From assembly GCA_019671005.1 (NCBI GenBank), contig CM033718.1, positions 20,836,014 through 20,900,013 on the forward strand: 64,000 nt of DNA, written 5' to 3'. The notes beneath the pieces are model-generated. The model searched no databases, had not been told where the DNA came from, and worked only from the letters and a program-made list of their open reading frames with translations. Positions 1-10,993 of this stretch are shown one piece after another (position 1 is the first letter of the stretch; every line of letters starts with the position of its first letter). The stretch comes from Hibiscus mutabilis (taxonomy: Eukaryota > Streptophyta > Magnoliopsida > Malvales > Malvaceae). Position numbers and translations under genes: made by a program.

Positions 1-435
1 TTCGTTATGCAAACTTAAAAAACATGGCAAATATAAATAAATACATTGCGATAAAAATATGAATAAATACTAACATAATAAAATACTAATATAACATAAA
101 TAAAATACTAATCTAAAACATACATACATAACTATTAATTTAACACATAAATAAAAACAAATCTAACATAAATAAAATACTAATCTAAAACATACATACA
201 TATTAATCTAACTTAAAAAACGTACTTACGGTAAAATATTTAATACTTATACCTATAAAAATATCTAAATATATTTAGAGTTAATAGTTTTTTATATATT
301 TACATATTATTCCTAAAACAATGAATGTTTATTATTATTTTACATATACTTAAAAAACATATTTTATTTTTAATATATAAAACCTTATATATATACAATA
401 TAGAAAACTAATACACCAAATATGTATTATAGATA

Positions 436-461
436 ATATATATATATATATATATATATAT
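436..461. repeat. (TA)n microsatellite in the 3' LTR
   Basis: Uninterrupted TA run, present at the same place in the partner LTR (about 7610-7634). Confidence 0.9.
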
Positions 462-682
462 TTTAATAAGAAAACTAGTAATTTTATATAACCACCAAAG
501 TAAAAGAGAAGAGGTCCATGCCTAGTTAATGACATAAACTAACGATAAGTAAAATTTGGTATCATTTGAGACAACAAAGAGAACAGGAACCAATGGATGA
601 ACACATAAAGACGTGGGAAATCAGTCTAGCAATGCAAGCGTCATGGCTAAGGTCAAGACTCAGACCATGGTTTTATGTTCAG

Positions 683-684
<2 letters not shown>

Positions 685-754
<70 letters not shown>
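685..754. repeat. (AAT)n microsatellite in the 3' LTR
   Basis: About 23 AAT units. The partner LTR has only about 16 (7859-7907), so this is the most variable point between the two LTRs. An open frame through it is an artefact reading poly-asparagine. Confidence 0.95.
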
Positions 755-755
<1 letters not shown>

Positions 756-1704
756 GATTAACTAAAACAACATGAAGCTAAATATTAAGGACTAAAATGC
801 ACTCAAATCAAATTACAGGGTATATAAAAAAAGGACTAAAATGAACAAAATACGAAATGCATGGGCAGAAATAAGAGGAAAATGAGATGCAAGAGACCAA
901 ATATGTAAATGACATAAACTAATACATAAAGGAAAACATGGATGAAATTGAAAAGGATGCAAACAAAGGTGCAGAAATGAAGTAACAACTAAACTACAAA
1001 GTGACCAAACGCATGAATACTCTTTAATATATGAAGATCAAGGCAGGATAGAACGAAGCAAAGCAGAAACTAAAATATTTGTTTCATTTCTCTTCTAAAT
1101 TCCCGATCAGAGGCCTTTTTCTCCACACTTGCATCGACACCTTTCAGACCGTTCCTCCACCGCCACAAAGCAAGTCAGTGCGGTTCGGCTTTACTAACAT
1201 TATACTCCTAATAAAAGACTCGATTCCCACGAGATTAAGTCAAAATAAAGCCCCCTCAAACCCCATCATCTACCTTAAAACGAAATGAGACTGATGATTC
1301 TTGATTTATGATGGTGAGGCTCAATGATGGTGTTTGTAGTGGGTGTGGGTTGAAGGAATGTAATTTGGTTGTAAGTTTGGATGGTGAACGAAAATAGTGG
1401 GTGAAGGGTGCAAAATCAAATGGTTACAGTTGAGGCTTTTTGGGGTTCTCGGCTTGGAGGAAAGCTTAGGAAAAAAGGGTGATCGATGGTTATGGTCGTG
1501 ATGAAGATGGTGAAGGGGTTAATGTTGGTTATGTAAAATGAAGGGAGATGGTAGGGGCATGGGTTGTTGGTAGGGGCATGGGTGGTGGCTGCAGGGCATG
1601 GGGCAGCATGCCCATATTAATTATTTTTTGTTTTTGAATTTGGTTCAAATAGGGTAAATGACTCGAATATAAATTTTGGGGCCCGGATAAAAATGGGTAT
1701 TACA

Positions 1705-1722
1705 ACTGCCCCTCTTTGCTCA
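1705..1722 (-). promoter_or_regulatory. Polypurine tract of the gag-only element
   Basis: Minus strand reads GAGCAAAGAGGGGCAGT directly before the LTR start TGTAATACCC. This purine run is where plus-strand DNA synthesis is primed in LTR elements, and it fixes the orientation as minus. Confidence 0.8.
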
Positions 1723-2179
1723 TTGATGTGTAACAAGAATAGAGCAAAGACAAAAGAATAACCATTTTTGTCCTGGTCTGATGAACTTCTCTCCTTTTGA
1801 CGAGTGTGTCTTCTTTCCGGTAGATCTTCTTTTTCTTGGCGATGTCTTTTTTCGGACTTGACGGATCTACTTTGTCAATCTTGGAGGAGGCAAAAAAATC
1901 TTCAAAACGGGAGGTGGTCTATTAGGGAAGCAAAATGAGTGCGACTCACTATATTATTGATGACGATGTGATTCCTAAGAAAACTTGACCCAGCTGCAAC
2001 ACCGACGCGATGAGGTAGGGTCTACAAAACTTGATCCACTGCAACACTAACGAAGAGGGTGGATCGATGGACGGAAGTTCGATGTCCGATCCGGCTACAA
2101 CTCGCTACAACACCGACGAGGAGACCGGGTCGAAAGATAGATGTTGGACCCCACTATTCCATCAACAGAGAAGTAAGAT

Positions 2180-3355
2180 CAGAGAACGTTGGTAACATGG
2201 ATTCAATCACCCCATCAATGGAGGGCTGGATCGGATAATGGCGACCTGGAACCAGCTACACCATCAGTGGAGAGCAGGATCAGAGGACGACTGCAACTTG
2301 GACCTAGCCACTCCATCAGCGGGGGGCCTAGATCGGGCGATACATTTTTTGAATTTTCATTTTTCTTCTTTTTTCATTTTTCTTTTTTCTTTTCTTTTTT
2401 CTTTTCTTCTTTTTTTTCTTTTTTTCTTTTTCTTTTTCTTTTTCTTTTTCCTTTTGATTTTTCTTTTTTCTTTTTTTCTTTTTTTTCTTCCTTTTTTGAT
2501 TTTTTTCTTTTTTTTTATTAATAAAAAGGATTCGAAAATCAGTAAAGTTGGATTTATCAACGAAGAAGCAGAATATTAACTAGAACCCTACTACACCATC
2601 AGCGGATAAGTAGGATAGCAGCAACTTGGACCCCAGCCACTCCATCGGCCGGATGACTGGATCGGATAATGACTACCCAAACCGCTACACCATCACGGAG
2701 AGCAGGATCCGAGGCGACGAGAGCTTAGACTGGTCACTCCATCACGGAGGATCGGATTGGATAATGACGACTGAATCGGCTACACCATCAGCGGAGAGCA
2801 GGATTCGAGGACGACCACTCCATCCGGAGGGTTGGATTGAATCATGACGACACAGGAACCGCTACACCATCGGCCGAGAACAGGATCTGAGGACGACGGG
2901 AGCTTGGACCCGACCACTCCATCAGCGGAGGGTTAGATTGGATAATATGACGACCTGGAACCGGCTACACCATCAGCGGAGAACAGGATCTGAGGACGAC
3001 GACAGCTTGGACCCGGCCACTCCATCAGCGGAGAGACTAGTCGGGTAATGACGACCAATAATTGGCTACACCATCAGCGGAGAGCGAGATTAGGACGATG
3101 GGAGCTTGGACCTGACAACTCCATCAGCGGAAGACTAGATTGACCAATGACGACTTAGAACCGGCTACACCATCAGCGGCGAGGTGAACGAGGCGGCGGC
3201 GGCTTTTGTACCGCCACTCCATCAACGGAGGACTGGATTGGACAATGACGACCTAGAACAGGCTACACCATCAGCGGCGAGCAGAATCTAAGGGCGAAGA
3301 GAGCTTGGACCTGGCCACTCCATCAGTGGAGGACTGGATCGGATAATGAAAGTTG
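2180..3355. repeat. Degenerate ~115 bp tandem array with an inserted T-rich block
   Basis: A unit of about 115 bp made of two related halves, each containing CCATCAGCGG, recurs roughly nine to ten times with variation. One half has GCTACACCATCAGCGGAGAG, the other CCACTCCATCAGCGGAGG followed by ATAATGACGACC. A pyrimidine tract at about 2343-2520 interrupts it. It occupies the region of the element where pol would be expected. Frames running through it are not protein-like. Confidence 0.85.
2343..2521. repeat. Polypyrimidine (TTTTTC)n tract
   Basis: Almost pure T with interspersed C (TTTTTC-type units) on the plus strand, so a long purine tract in the sense orientation of the element. A second shorter tract lies at about 3355-3490. 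Apparent Phe-rich or Lys-rich frames here are compositional artefacts. Confidence 0.9.
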
Positions 3356-3492
3356 ATGAATTTTCTTTTGATTTTTTTCATTTTTTGTTTTTTCAATTTT
3401 TGATTTTTTTCGACTTTTGATTTTTTTTTTCTAATTTTTTCTTCTTCTTTTTTTTTCAACTCTATTTTTTTTGACAATTTTCTTTTTCTTTG
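3355..3492. repeat. Second T-rich tract flanking the tandem array
   Basis: T-rich sequence with scattered G, A and C directly after the last tandem unit. The same kind of tract lies inside the array at 2343-2521. No coding content. Confidence 0.8.
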
Positions 3493-4398
3493 AACTTTAC
3501 ACAGAAGTAAGACTCGAGAAAAATAGGTTTGGTTGCATCGTCATTAGAGAAATGAGACCTAAATAGAATTTTGATCTGCTTGGGGAAAGGTTCGGATCTG
3601 TTGCACCATCAACGGAGAAAAGAGATCTTCAGGATGTCTATACTGCTCTGCGGCTCTACTGGCAGAGAGGTATGACCTGAAAATGGAAAACATTAATCAG
3701 TAAATGTTCACAAAACTTGTCACTGTTACCTTTTACTGATGTTTCAGCATCCTCTTTGTGTTTGGCCTCCCCTAAGACTAAAGTTGGCCTTCTTGTCATT
3801 GCCCCCACAGCTGAGGATGTTCGGTCTCTTTTTTGAACCTTTTTGTAAGCAAAAATGCATGAATTTTATGTCTAAATGCATGTGTCTATCCTAAATGCAA
3901 GGTGACTTTAGTGTATGCATTGAACATAGATGTATGATGTATGCAATGATGGTCCAATGCAAGATGAATGCAACTAAATTTATGAATGCGACATAATTTG
4001 ATTTTTGGTCTTCAAAGGGATGCCCCTGACTTTCGATTGGTCATGTCGGGATCTTGGTTTTTTCATGCGGTAGTGCCCGACTTTGCCTTGGGTTCGATCA
4101 GCTTTCATTTGAGTGGATGCCCCAAAAGTTCATTCATTACATGACATCATCTGACATTGTTCTCGTAGTAAATTTGAAACTTTAAGGTGGTGTATTTTGG
4201 ATATTCGGGACTCGGATATGAACAAAAGATGTTTGCATTGCTACTTGTAGTTTTGATCCCTTACAAAATATTCTCACCACTATTGTACTCAAGTCGGTGA
4301 GGTTAGTTTACAAAAAGTATTACTCTGAAAGTGATAAAAACTACAAGAAAACATGTCATGGTCGGAGATAAGTGCAATATGGTCGATTCAAAAAACCT

Positions 4399-5789
4399 TC
4401 AACACCCTCGGTTGGCATCTTCATGCTCGGAAAAGGGGTCCCACTTGTGGCTGAACTTACTGTGGTTTTCAATACTTATAACACCGAGCTTGAGGTACTT
4501 TTTTCGCCAGCCTCTTGAAGCCCCAACAATTTTCAATCGTGTGACCCACCTGTCGGCGTGATATTCGCAACTCGCGTTAGGATCATACCACTTAGGGAAT
4601 GGGGTTGCGTCGAGCCCGTGGAAAGGTACCACTATATGGGCTTTTAGCAGTTCCTTGTACATATCTCCATACGACATTGGCGGGGAGTGAACTCTATCTT
4701 CTCGGTGTTCTTCCTCCGACCAAAACCTTGGCTTGAGGTAACGTGAGCGCTTGGCACGACCTTAGATTGCACAAACTGGCTGGGCTTGAAATAATTTGCA
4801 TTGTAAACTCCCGAAGAGTTCACTTCTGGTCTTTCCTTCCATGGTAAGGTTTCTTATGGGACGAACCTCCGTCGTCAATTTTGCGATCTTGAAAGCATTC
4901 TCGATGAGCTCACCGGATAACACGAGGTCGGTAAAATTGGTAGTCGCGTTGCCTATCAAGCGACCCAAGATCGGACCCTCCAAAGTTTGTACAAATGTGA
5001 CCACGGTCTCTCGCTCACTGAGCGGGGTTGGACTGAATCGCTATATCCCTCCGGTATTGAGCGTCTTGCCAAGCTTTCATTATGTTTTTGTTTCATCATT
5101 GTAACGTCCACCGTCTGGCATCATGTCATTGACGTGTCGGTATTGCTCCAGAAAAGCTTTTGCCAAGTCTCTCCAGGATTTGATATGATGTCGGCTCAAT
5201 TGATTATACCATCGGGCAGCAGATCCCGATAGACTGTCTTGGAAACAGTGAATTAACAGCTTGTCATCTCGGCCGTATCCTGTCATCTTCCGGCAGAACA
5301 TAGTGAGGTGAGCGCGAGGACAGCTTGTTCCGTCGTACTTCTCAAACTCCGGGACTTTGAATTTATGAGGTAAAACCAAATGCGGGACAAGGCGAGTTCA
5401 TTGGCATCGAATCCACTAAAATTATCTTCAACTCCCATAGCCTCTAGCTTCTCTTGAGTTTCTTACATCGATCTTGATTTCCTTTGAAGCTTCTACCTTT
5501 GGTTTTCGATCTCAAACAGATGATCCATTTACGAGATAAAATTTTCAGCTTGATTGCCCCGGTCTTAACTTCGATGCGGATGGATGATTTATAGGGATTG
5601 AAGTACCGGCTGGTGTAGATGAGACTTTCCCGTGAAATGATCACTGGGGTTGAGTTTCGGTTGTATCTGGTTTGAACGGGCGTGAACCCCGGAGGATACA
5701 TAAGATCCTCGCCCCGGCGGTGGGTCTAGGATTTGCAAAGTGGGATTTACAAATGAGGCCTCTTCAGGCTCGGGAAGCTTCAATCCCAA
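4399..5789 (-). pseudogene. gag: gag polyprotein of the gag-only element, broken
   Basis: Gag forms the virus-like particle and packages the element's RNA. Reading leftwards, the retrotransposon gag core lies at 5080-5379 (EFEKYDGTSCPRAHLTMF, then LIHCFQDSLSGSAARWY). The following alpha-helical part is at 4762-5004 (GRLIGNATTNFTDLVLSGEL), and 4399-4677 has PKWYDPNASCEYHADRW, where Tat-type gags carry a C..C/H region before the zinc-binding segment. A proline-rich N-terminal part is at about 5589-5789. The pieces lie in different frames, so stops or frameshifts separate them. Expected later Cys/His residues are not recognisable. Closest relative in view is the gag at 57660-58043. No protease follows. 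Confidence 0.75.
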
Positions 5790-5799
5790 GCATTTGTGC

Positions 5800-6735
5800 C
5801 ATTTGGCCCAAAGATGTCTTGTTGTGACTTTGCAAGTTGTTCCCTCATATCTTGTTGGACTTTCGCCAACTGTTCCTCAACCCGCTTGGCTATGCTATGT
5901 TCGCTTGCAATTCTTTTTGGTCTTGCTCGATTTTCTTCAATCTTTCATCGTTCGCCATTTTTGTTTTGTATCGGGTCCCGTATGGATCTTTGAGTGGTGA
6001 TCTTACGCTTTATCCAAGTATCACTTTGTCATAGGGCATCCCTAGAGTCAGTTTTCTTATTTTGAAAATGAATGTATATGCATGCAAAATGTGTCCTAAA
6101 TTGATGCAATGCAAAATCAAGACTGCGATGATGTTGTGCAATGATGCGGGTGAAATCAATGCGATGAGAATAAAATGGAACGAGTTAGTACCAAACAAAT
6201 GAAAAATAGAGTAATCATAAACAAGAAATAAGGCACCGAGCCTAAATAGGGTGACCACTAATCGGGCAGAGTTTCACATGGCTCTAAAGGGTTGGCTTCT
6301 ACGGCTTACTATATGCAGTTTTGGTGCTAAAAGGTACCCGAATTGTCCTCGCTGTCCTCTACTAAGAGTAGCAAGGCCCCCGGTCATCACCCATTATAGG
6401 CTCCTTTCAACCGGGTTCAATTCAGGGGGACCCATTCGCTTATACCCATACGAAGGAACGATATCCTCACGAAAGTATAAGGTACTCGAGCCCCGAAGGT
6501 ACTTGCTAGGCTCATACGGGAGAACGATATCTCCACGAAAGCATTAGCGTTTTCCCCCCACTTAAAAAACGGGTTTATATACCATATTTTAAATGCGTTA
6601 AAACAAACGCTCAATTATAACGGATTGTTAGTTTAATAGTCACTTTAATCCAGAATTTTCGATATTAATAAAGCGGTAATTATTTGAAAAAAGCTCGACT
6701 CTCGTTTGTTTTTGAAAAACAAAAAAATCCCAAAT
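5800..6735 (-). other. 5' untranslated leader of the gag-only element
   Basis: Lies between the inferred primer site and gag on the minus strand. No convincing protein frame is seen. Short near-repeats CGAAGGAACGATATCCTC / GGGAGAACGATATCTCC occur at about 6450-6540. Confidence 0.5.
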
Positions 6736-6744
6736 GAGTCGCCA
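6728..6744 (-). promoter_or_regulatory. Putative primer-binding site of the gag-only element
   Basis: Minus strand reads TGGCGACTCATTTGGGA. The plus-strand element at 51533 has TGGCGACTCCGCTGG just after its LTR, so the shared TGGCGACTC supports a common tRNA primer, whose identity I cannot assign. The inferred LTR edge is at 6745-6756; a gap of up to 11 nt is longer than usual, so the exact site is uncertain. A second TGGCGACTC lies at 6856-6864. Confidence 0.5.
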
Positions 6745-6755
6745 TCTCAGAGCGA

Positions 6756-7858
6756 TGTTTTTCTTGCTAAAAATGAAAGTTTTTGTTTTTATTATTGTTT
6801 GGAAAATATTTTATTCCGCGTGGAGTTTTAGAAAACCCGCATTTTATTTAAAATGGAGTCGCCACCGCCACTCAAGGTGGACGGACAATCGTAGAAAACC
6901 AGAGATTTCAAAATATCGGGTTCGGGAGTCGGTTACGGATGGGGAAGGATTAGCACCCCCACACCGCCCAAAATTGGTACTTTAATAATTACCGCTTTAT
7001 TAATATTAAACTTTCCGGATTAAAGTGACGATTAGATTAAAATTCGGTTATAAGTGCGAGTAAATTTTAAAGACCCGTTATTATTCGAGTAAACACCCAA
7101 CCACTATCATCTACCGACATCTTGGCCCCATTTACTTTCGAATAAAAGGGCACCGCATTGACAAAATATATGTTCGTTATGCAAACTTAAAAAACATGGC
7201 AAATATAAATAAATACATTGCGATAAAAATATGAATAAATACTAACATAATAAAATACTAATATAACATAAATAAAATACTAATCTAAAACATACATACA
7301 TAACTATTAATTTAACACATAAATAAAAACAAATCTAACATAAATAAAATACTAATCTAAAACATACATACATATTAATCTAACTTAAAAAACGTACTTA
7401 CGGTAAAATATTTAATACTTATACCTATAAAAATATCTAAATATATTTAGAGTTAATAGTTTTTTATATATTTACATATTATTCCTAAAACAATGAATGT
7501 TTATTATTATTTTACATATACTTAAAAAACATATTTTATTTTTAATATATAAAACCTTATATATATACAATATAGAAAAACTAATACACCAAATATGTAT
7601 TATAGATAATATATATATATATATATATATATATTTTAATAAGAAAACTAGTAATTTTATATAACCACCAAAGTAAAAGAGAAGAGGTCCATGCCTAGTT
7701 AATGACATAAACTAACGATAAGTAAAATTTGGTATCATTTGAGACAACAAAGAGAACAGGAACCAATGGATGAACACATAAAGACGTGGGAAATCAGTCT
7801 AGCAATGCAAGCGTCATGGCTAAGGTCAAGACTCAGACCATGGTTTTATGTTCAGGTC

Positions 7859-7908
<50 letters not shown>

Positions 7909-8854
7909 GATTAACTAAAACAACATGAAGCTAAATATTAAGGACTAAAATGCACTCAAATCAAATTACAGGGTATATAAAAAAAGGACTAAAATGAACA
8001 AAATACGAAATGCATGGGCAGAAATAAGAGGAAAATGAGATGCAAGAGACCAAATATGTAAATGACATAAACTAATACATAAAGGAAAACATGGATGAAA
8101 TTGAAAATGATGCAAACAAAGGTGCAGAAATGAAGTAACAACTAAACTACAGTGACCAAACGCATGAATACTCTTTAATATATGAAGATCAAGGCAGGAT
8201 AGAACGAAGCAAAGCAGAAACTAAAATATTTGTTTCATTTCTCTTCTAAATTCCCGATTGAGGCCTTTTCTCCACACTTGCATCGACAGCCTCAGGACCG
8301 TTCCTCCACCGCCACAAAGCAAGTCCAGTGCGGTTCGGCTTTACTAACATTATACTCCTAATAAAAGACTCGATTCCCACGAGATTAAGTCAAAATAAAG
8401 CCCCCTCAAACCCCATCATCTACCTTAAAACGAAATGAGACTGATGATTCTTGATTTATGATGGTGAGGCTCAATGATGGTGTTTGTAGTGGGTGTGGGT
8501 TGAAGGAATGTAATTTGGTTGTAAGTTTGGATGGTGAACGAAAATAGTGGGTGAAGGGTGCAAAATCAAATGGTTACAGTTGAGGCTTTTTGGGGTTCTC
8601 GGCTTGGAGGAAAGCTTAGGAAAAAAGGGTGATCGATGGTTATGGTCGTGATGAAGATGGTGAAGGGGTTAGTGTTGGTTATGTAAAATGAAGGGAGATG
8701 GTAGGGGCATGGGTTGTTGGTAGGGGCATGGGTGGTGGCTGCAGGGCATGGGGCAGCATGCCCATATTAATTATTTTTTGTTTTTGAATTTGGTTCAAAT
8801 AGGGTAAATGACTCGAATATAAATTTTGGGGCCCGGATAAAAATGGGTATTACA
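6756..8854 (-). repeat. 5' LTR of the gag-only element
   Basis: The part 7172-8854 matches 1-1704. The part 6756-7171 lies within the LTR by inference, because its copy would fall outside the window. It contains the motif GGGTGCTAATCCTTCCCC (minus strand, about 6941-6958), also found in the LTR at 51533-54232. The LTR start is TGTAATACCC at 8854; the inner edge is placed near 6745-6756. Confidence 0.8.
7859..7907. repeat. (AAT)n microsatellite in the 5' LTR
   Basis: About 16 units, shorter than the copy at 685-754. The length difference shows slippage after insertion. Confidence 0.95.
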
Positions 8855-8984
8855 TGATAAATATAGAAAACAATCATATTGACAAGTGCCTCGTTAAAAA
8901 ACTCTTCTAATCCTAAGCGAGGAAAAAAGAGTACACTTGATAATATTTACTACTCCAAATACCTCAAGATCACAAATAACAATA
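8855..8984 (-). other. LINE 3' end up to the LTR-element junction
   Basis: Downstream of the RNase H stop the minus strand continues about 130 bp with no poly(A) tail before the LTR begins at 8854. The tail is therefore missing or lies beyond the inserted element, left of the window. Confidence 0.5.
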
Positions 8985-9540
8985 TTAACCCACACCCAAA
9001 TCCGGCAACAAGTCATCATGCACCAAAGAGAGCAACTCATCCGGTAGCATCGGAAACAAACGAGACGCGAAATCCACCTCCCCAAGGGAAGGAACAACAC
9101 TAACCCGAGCCAATTTTGCTAAACCATCAGCAATCCTATTTGCTACACGTCGAACATGACAAATTTGAACCTCCCAATTTTTATCCAACAAATCAAAGAC
9201 AACGTATACTAACGGTGCCAAACCAAAAGCCAGGTTCCGGCTCTTCAATACCCGAACCACGTCCAAGCTATCCACTTCAAGGATTATTTGTCGTATGCCT
9301 TTCTTTCAAGCCAACCTTAGCCCCTCAACAACCCCCTCATAGCTCGGCTTCAAGGATCGAGCAGATACCCACATGCTTACTAAAACCAAAAAGCCAACCC
9401 CCATCGCTATTTCAAATCACCCCACCACACAAAGCAAGCCCCGTACTAGACGCTCGAGAACTATCTGTATTCAGCTTGCGCCGCCCGGCCGAAGGTAATT
9501 GCCAGCACTCTCCCATCAATCCAACATTCTGTCCTCTGTG
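8985..9540 (-). pseudogene. LINE C-terminal RNase H domain, broken
   Basis: The N-terminal half (LNTDSSRASSTGLALCGG, about 9420-9475) has the first catalytic Asp in the N-T-D block. The C-terminal half (8985-9275) has EVDSLDVVRVL with the third acidic site, and CHVRRVANRIADGLAKLA near the end. The two halves are in different frames. This plant-type RNase H is common at the 3' end of plant L1 elements. Confidence 0.75.
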
Positions 9541-9583
9541 CGTCGACAACAAAGGTCGAGACACATTGCTCATAAATACATCG

Positions 9584-9946
9584 TCACTCATCCCATACAT
9601 TAAAAGTATCACGTTGATCCGGCTCAAAAACACACACATTCCTATGCTTCCATAATACCCACAAGACTGGCCCAAAAAATAGGTCATAATAAGGCATATT
9701 TGTAGCAAATTGCGAAGGGTTCACCAAATTGACCCTAATCCATTCACCAAAATCCATAGAGAGGAACTCAGAGAGCTTATCCGTGCGCACCGTAGCAACA
9801 TAAATCGTAAGAGCCGTGTGGCAAATACACATAATATGTTCAATGGATTCCATCGTATCCCCGCAAACCCCACAGGACATGCTATCCACCATGTGATGCC
9901 TGACCCGTTCTGCGTTCGTGAGCACACGACCACTCACGACAACCAA
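9584..9946 (-). pseudogene. LINE zinc-finger (zf-RVT) domain
   Basis: Minus-strand frame with C-G-V-C-G, then ESIEHIMCICHTA, the Cys/His set of the small zinc-binding domain that lies between RT and RNase H in plant LINEs. It is followed by FFGPVLWVLWKHRNVCVFEP, the usual W-x-x-W-K-x-R-N linker. Confidence 0.75.
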
Positions 9947-10133
9947 AGAAACATATGAATCTGAGGTAGGCCTTTGAAATTTACAACAACCTTCTATATA
10001 CTATCACCTTGTGCACTCTCCGACACTATGCTCAAATCATACGCGGACCTAACGGTAAACACATGAGTGGCAGTCCATTTCCACCCAACGCTATCAGCCA
10101 TAACAACCCGTCAAGGAGTTATAGTGGCGGCTA

Positions 10134-10993
10134 TCATTTGCAAATCGAGTCGGATAGATACGCGGCACACTTGTGCCACTTCCAACTCTCCATAGCGTCA
10201 ACCATGCTCTCTATTAACACCGTTGGTAGGGTCGAGACACAATTTGGTTCAACAACATTATTCACCAAAGGACCGACAGCCCTTGCCATGCATCCCTCTA
10301 GAAGTCTACGGTACAACCATCGCCCATAGTCCAAACAAGGCTATTTCACACACTACCCCAAACCAAACTAACCTCCTCAAAAAATGAGAACAATTAGCCC
10401 AATGTATCTCTTCCGGGATGATATCACGCCACTTATACTTTGTCCGCAACATTTGCGCCCACAATTGATCAGGGTGAGCAGCAAGATTGAAGGCAATCTT
10501 CATCAGAAATACAACATTATGTTGTTTCAAAATCTTGAAACCCAATACGCCATTCGAAACTGGTGAACAAACTTTCTCCCAATTAACAAGATTAACCCAA
10601 CGTTGTCCATCCATATGACCCCAAATAAAGCCCCGAGTGATCTTCTCAATCTCAAGGCATATTCCCTTCAACAAGAGTGTGGATTGTATCGAGTAATACG
10701 AAATAGAGGATAACTGACTTGGCTAGTACCACACAACCAGCAAAAGAAAGGCTTCTGGCTGACCAACCTGCCAACTTATCCTCGACACATTGAATCACAT
10801 ATTGATACACTGCTTTTGTCACCCTTGAATGCAAAAGCGAAACCCCTAAATACCTCATAAGGTCACTAACTTCACGAAATCCAAAACTATCAATGATACT
10901 TAATCGCAAAGATGCCACGACATTTTTAGAAAAGAAAACATTCGTCTTAACCACACTAACCTTCTGACCAGAGGCAACACATAAATTATGCAA
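10134..10993 (-). pseudogene. LINE ORF2 region C-terminal to the RT, broken
   Basis: Minus-strand sequence with the pattern that follows RT in plant LINEs: LCVASGQKVSVVKTNVFFSK, then VSDLMRYLGVSLLHSRV and LAGWSARSLSFAGCVVLAKS (10652-10993). This continues with ITRGFIWGHMDGQRWVNLVN and GVLGFKILKQHNVVFLMK (10306-10674). The two parts overlap in different frames near 10660, so a frameshift lies there. Confidence 0.75.

Larger units (their letters stand above)
1..1704 (-). repeat. 3' LTR (partial) of the gag-only element
   Basis: Matches 7172-8854 over its whole length. Differences are few: the AAT microsatellite is longer here (685-754), there is a cluster of small changes around 1112-1172, and a handful of single-base changes elsewhere. 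The end on the minus strand is TGTAATACCC at 1704. Its far end lies left of the window. Confidence 0.9.
1..8854 (-). mobile_element. Non-autonomous gag-only LTR retrotransposon (Gypsy, Tat-related; TR-GAG-like), left end outside window
   Basis: Positions 1-1704 and 7172-8854 are near-identical direct repeats, the LTRs of one element. On the minus strand each LTR begins TGTAATACCC. Next to the left LTR the minus strand reads AAAGAGGGGCAG, a typical polypurine tract (PPT), so transcription runs leftwards. About 5.05 kb of internal sequence lies between the LTRs. It holds decayed gag (about 4400-5790) followed by a tandem array and T-rich tracts; I see no protease, reverse transcriptase, RNase H or integrase. 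This matches the gag-bearing, pol-less elements described in plants. The outer ~415 bp of the left LTR lies outside the window, so the target duplication cannot be checked. It appears to sit in the 3' part of the LINE that follows. Confidence 0.85.

Noticed and set aside
566..775. Small frame with a poly-Asn tail
   Set aside because: Reads through an AAT microsatellite inside an LTR; not conserved in the partner LTR.
2189..2579. Phe-rich and Lys-rich open frames over 2189-2579
   Set aside because: They come from the T-rich tract; low-complexity composition, no domain, and different frames are equally open.
9116..9655. 179-codon plus-strand frame
   Set aside because: Antisense of the LINE RNase H and zinc-finger region, where the minus strand carries the real domains.
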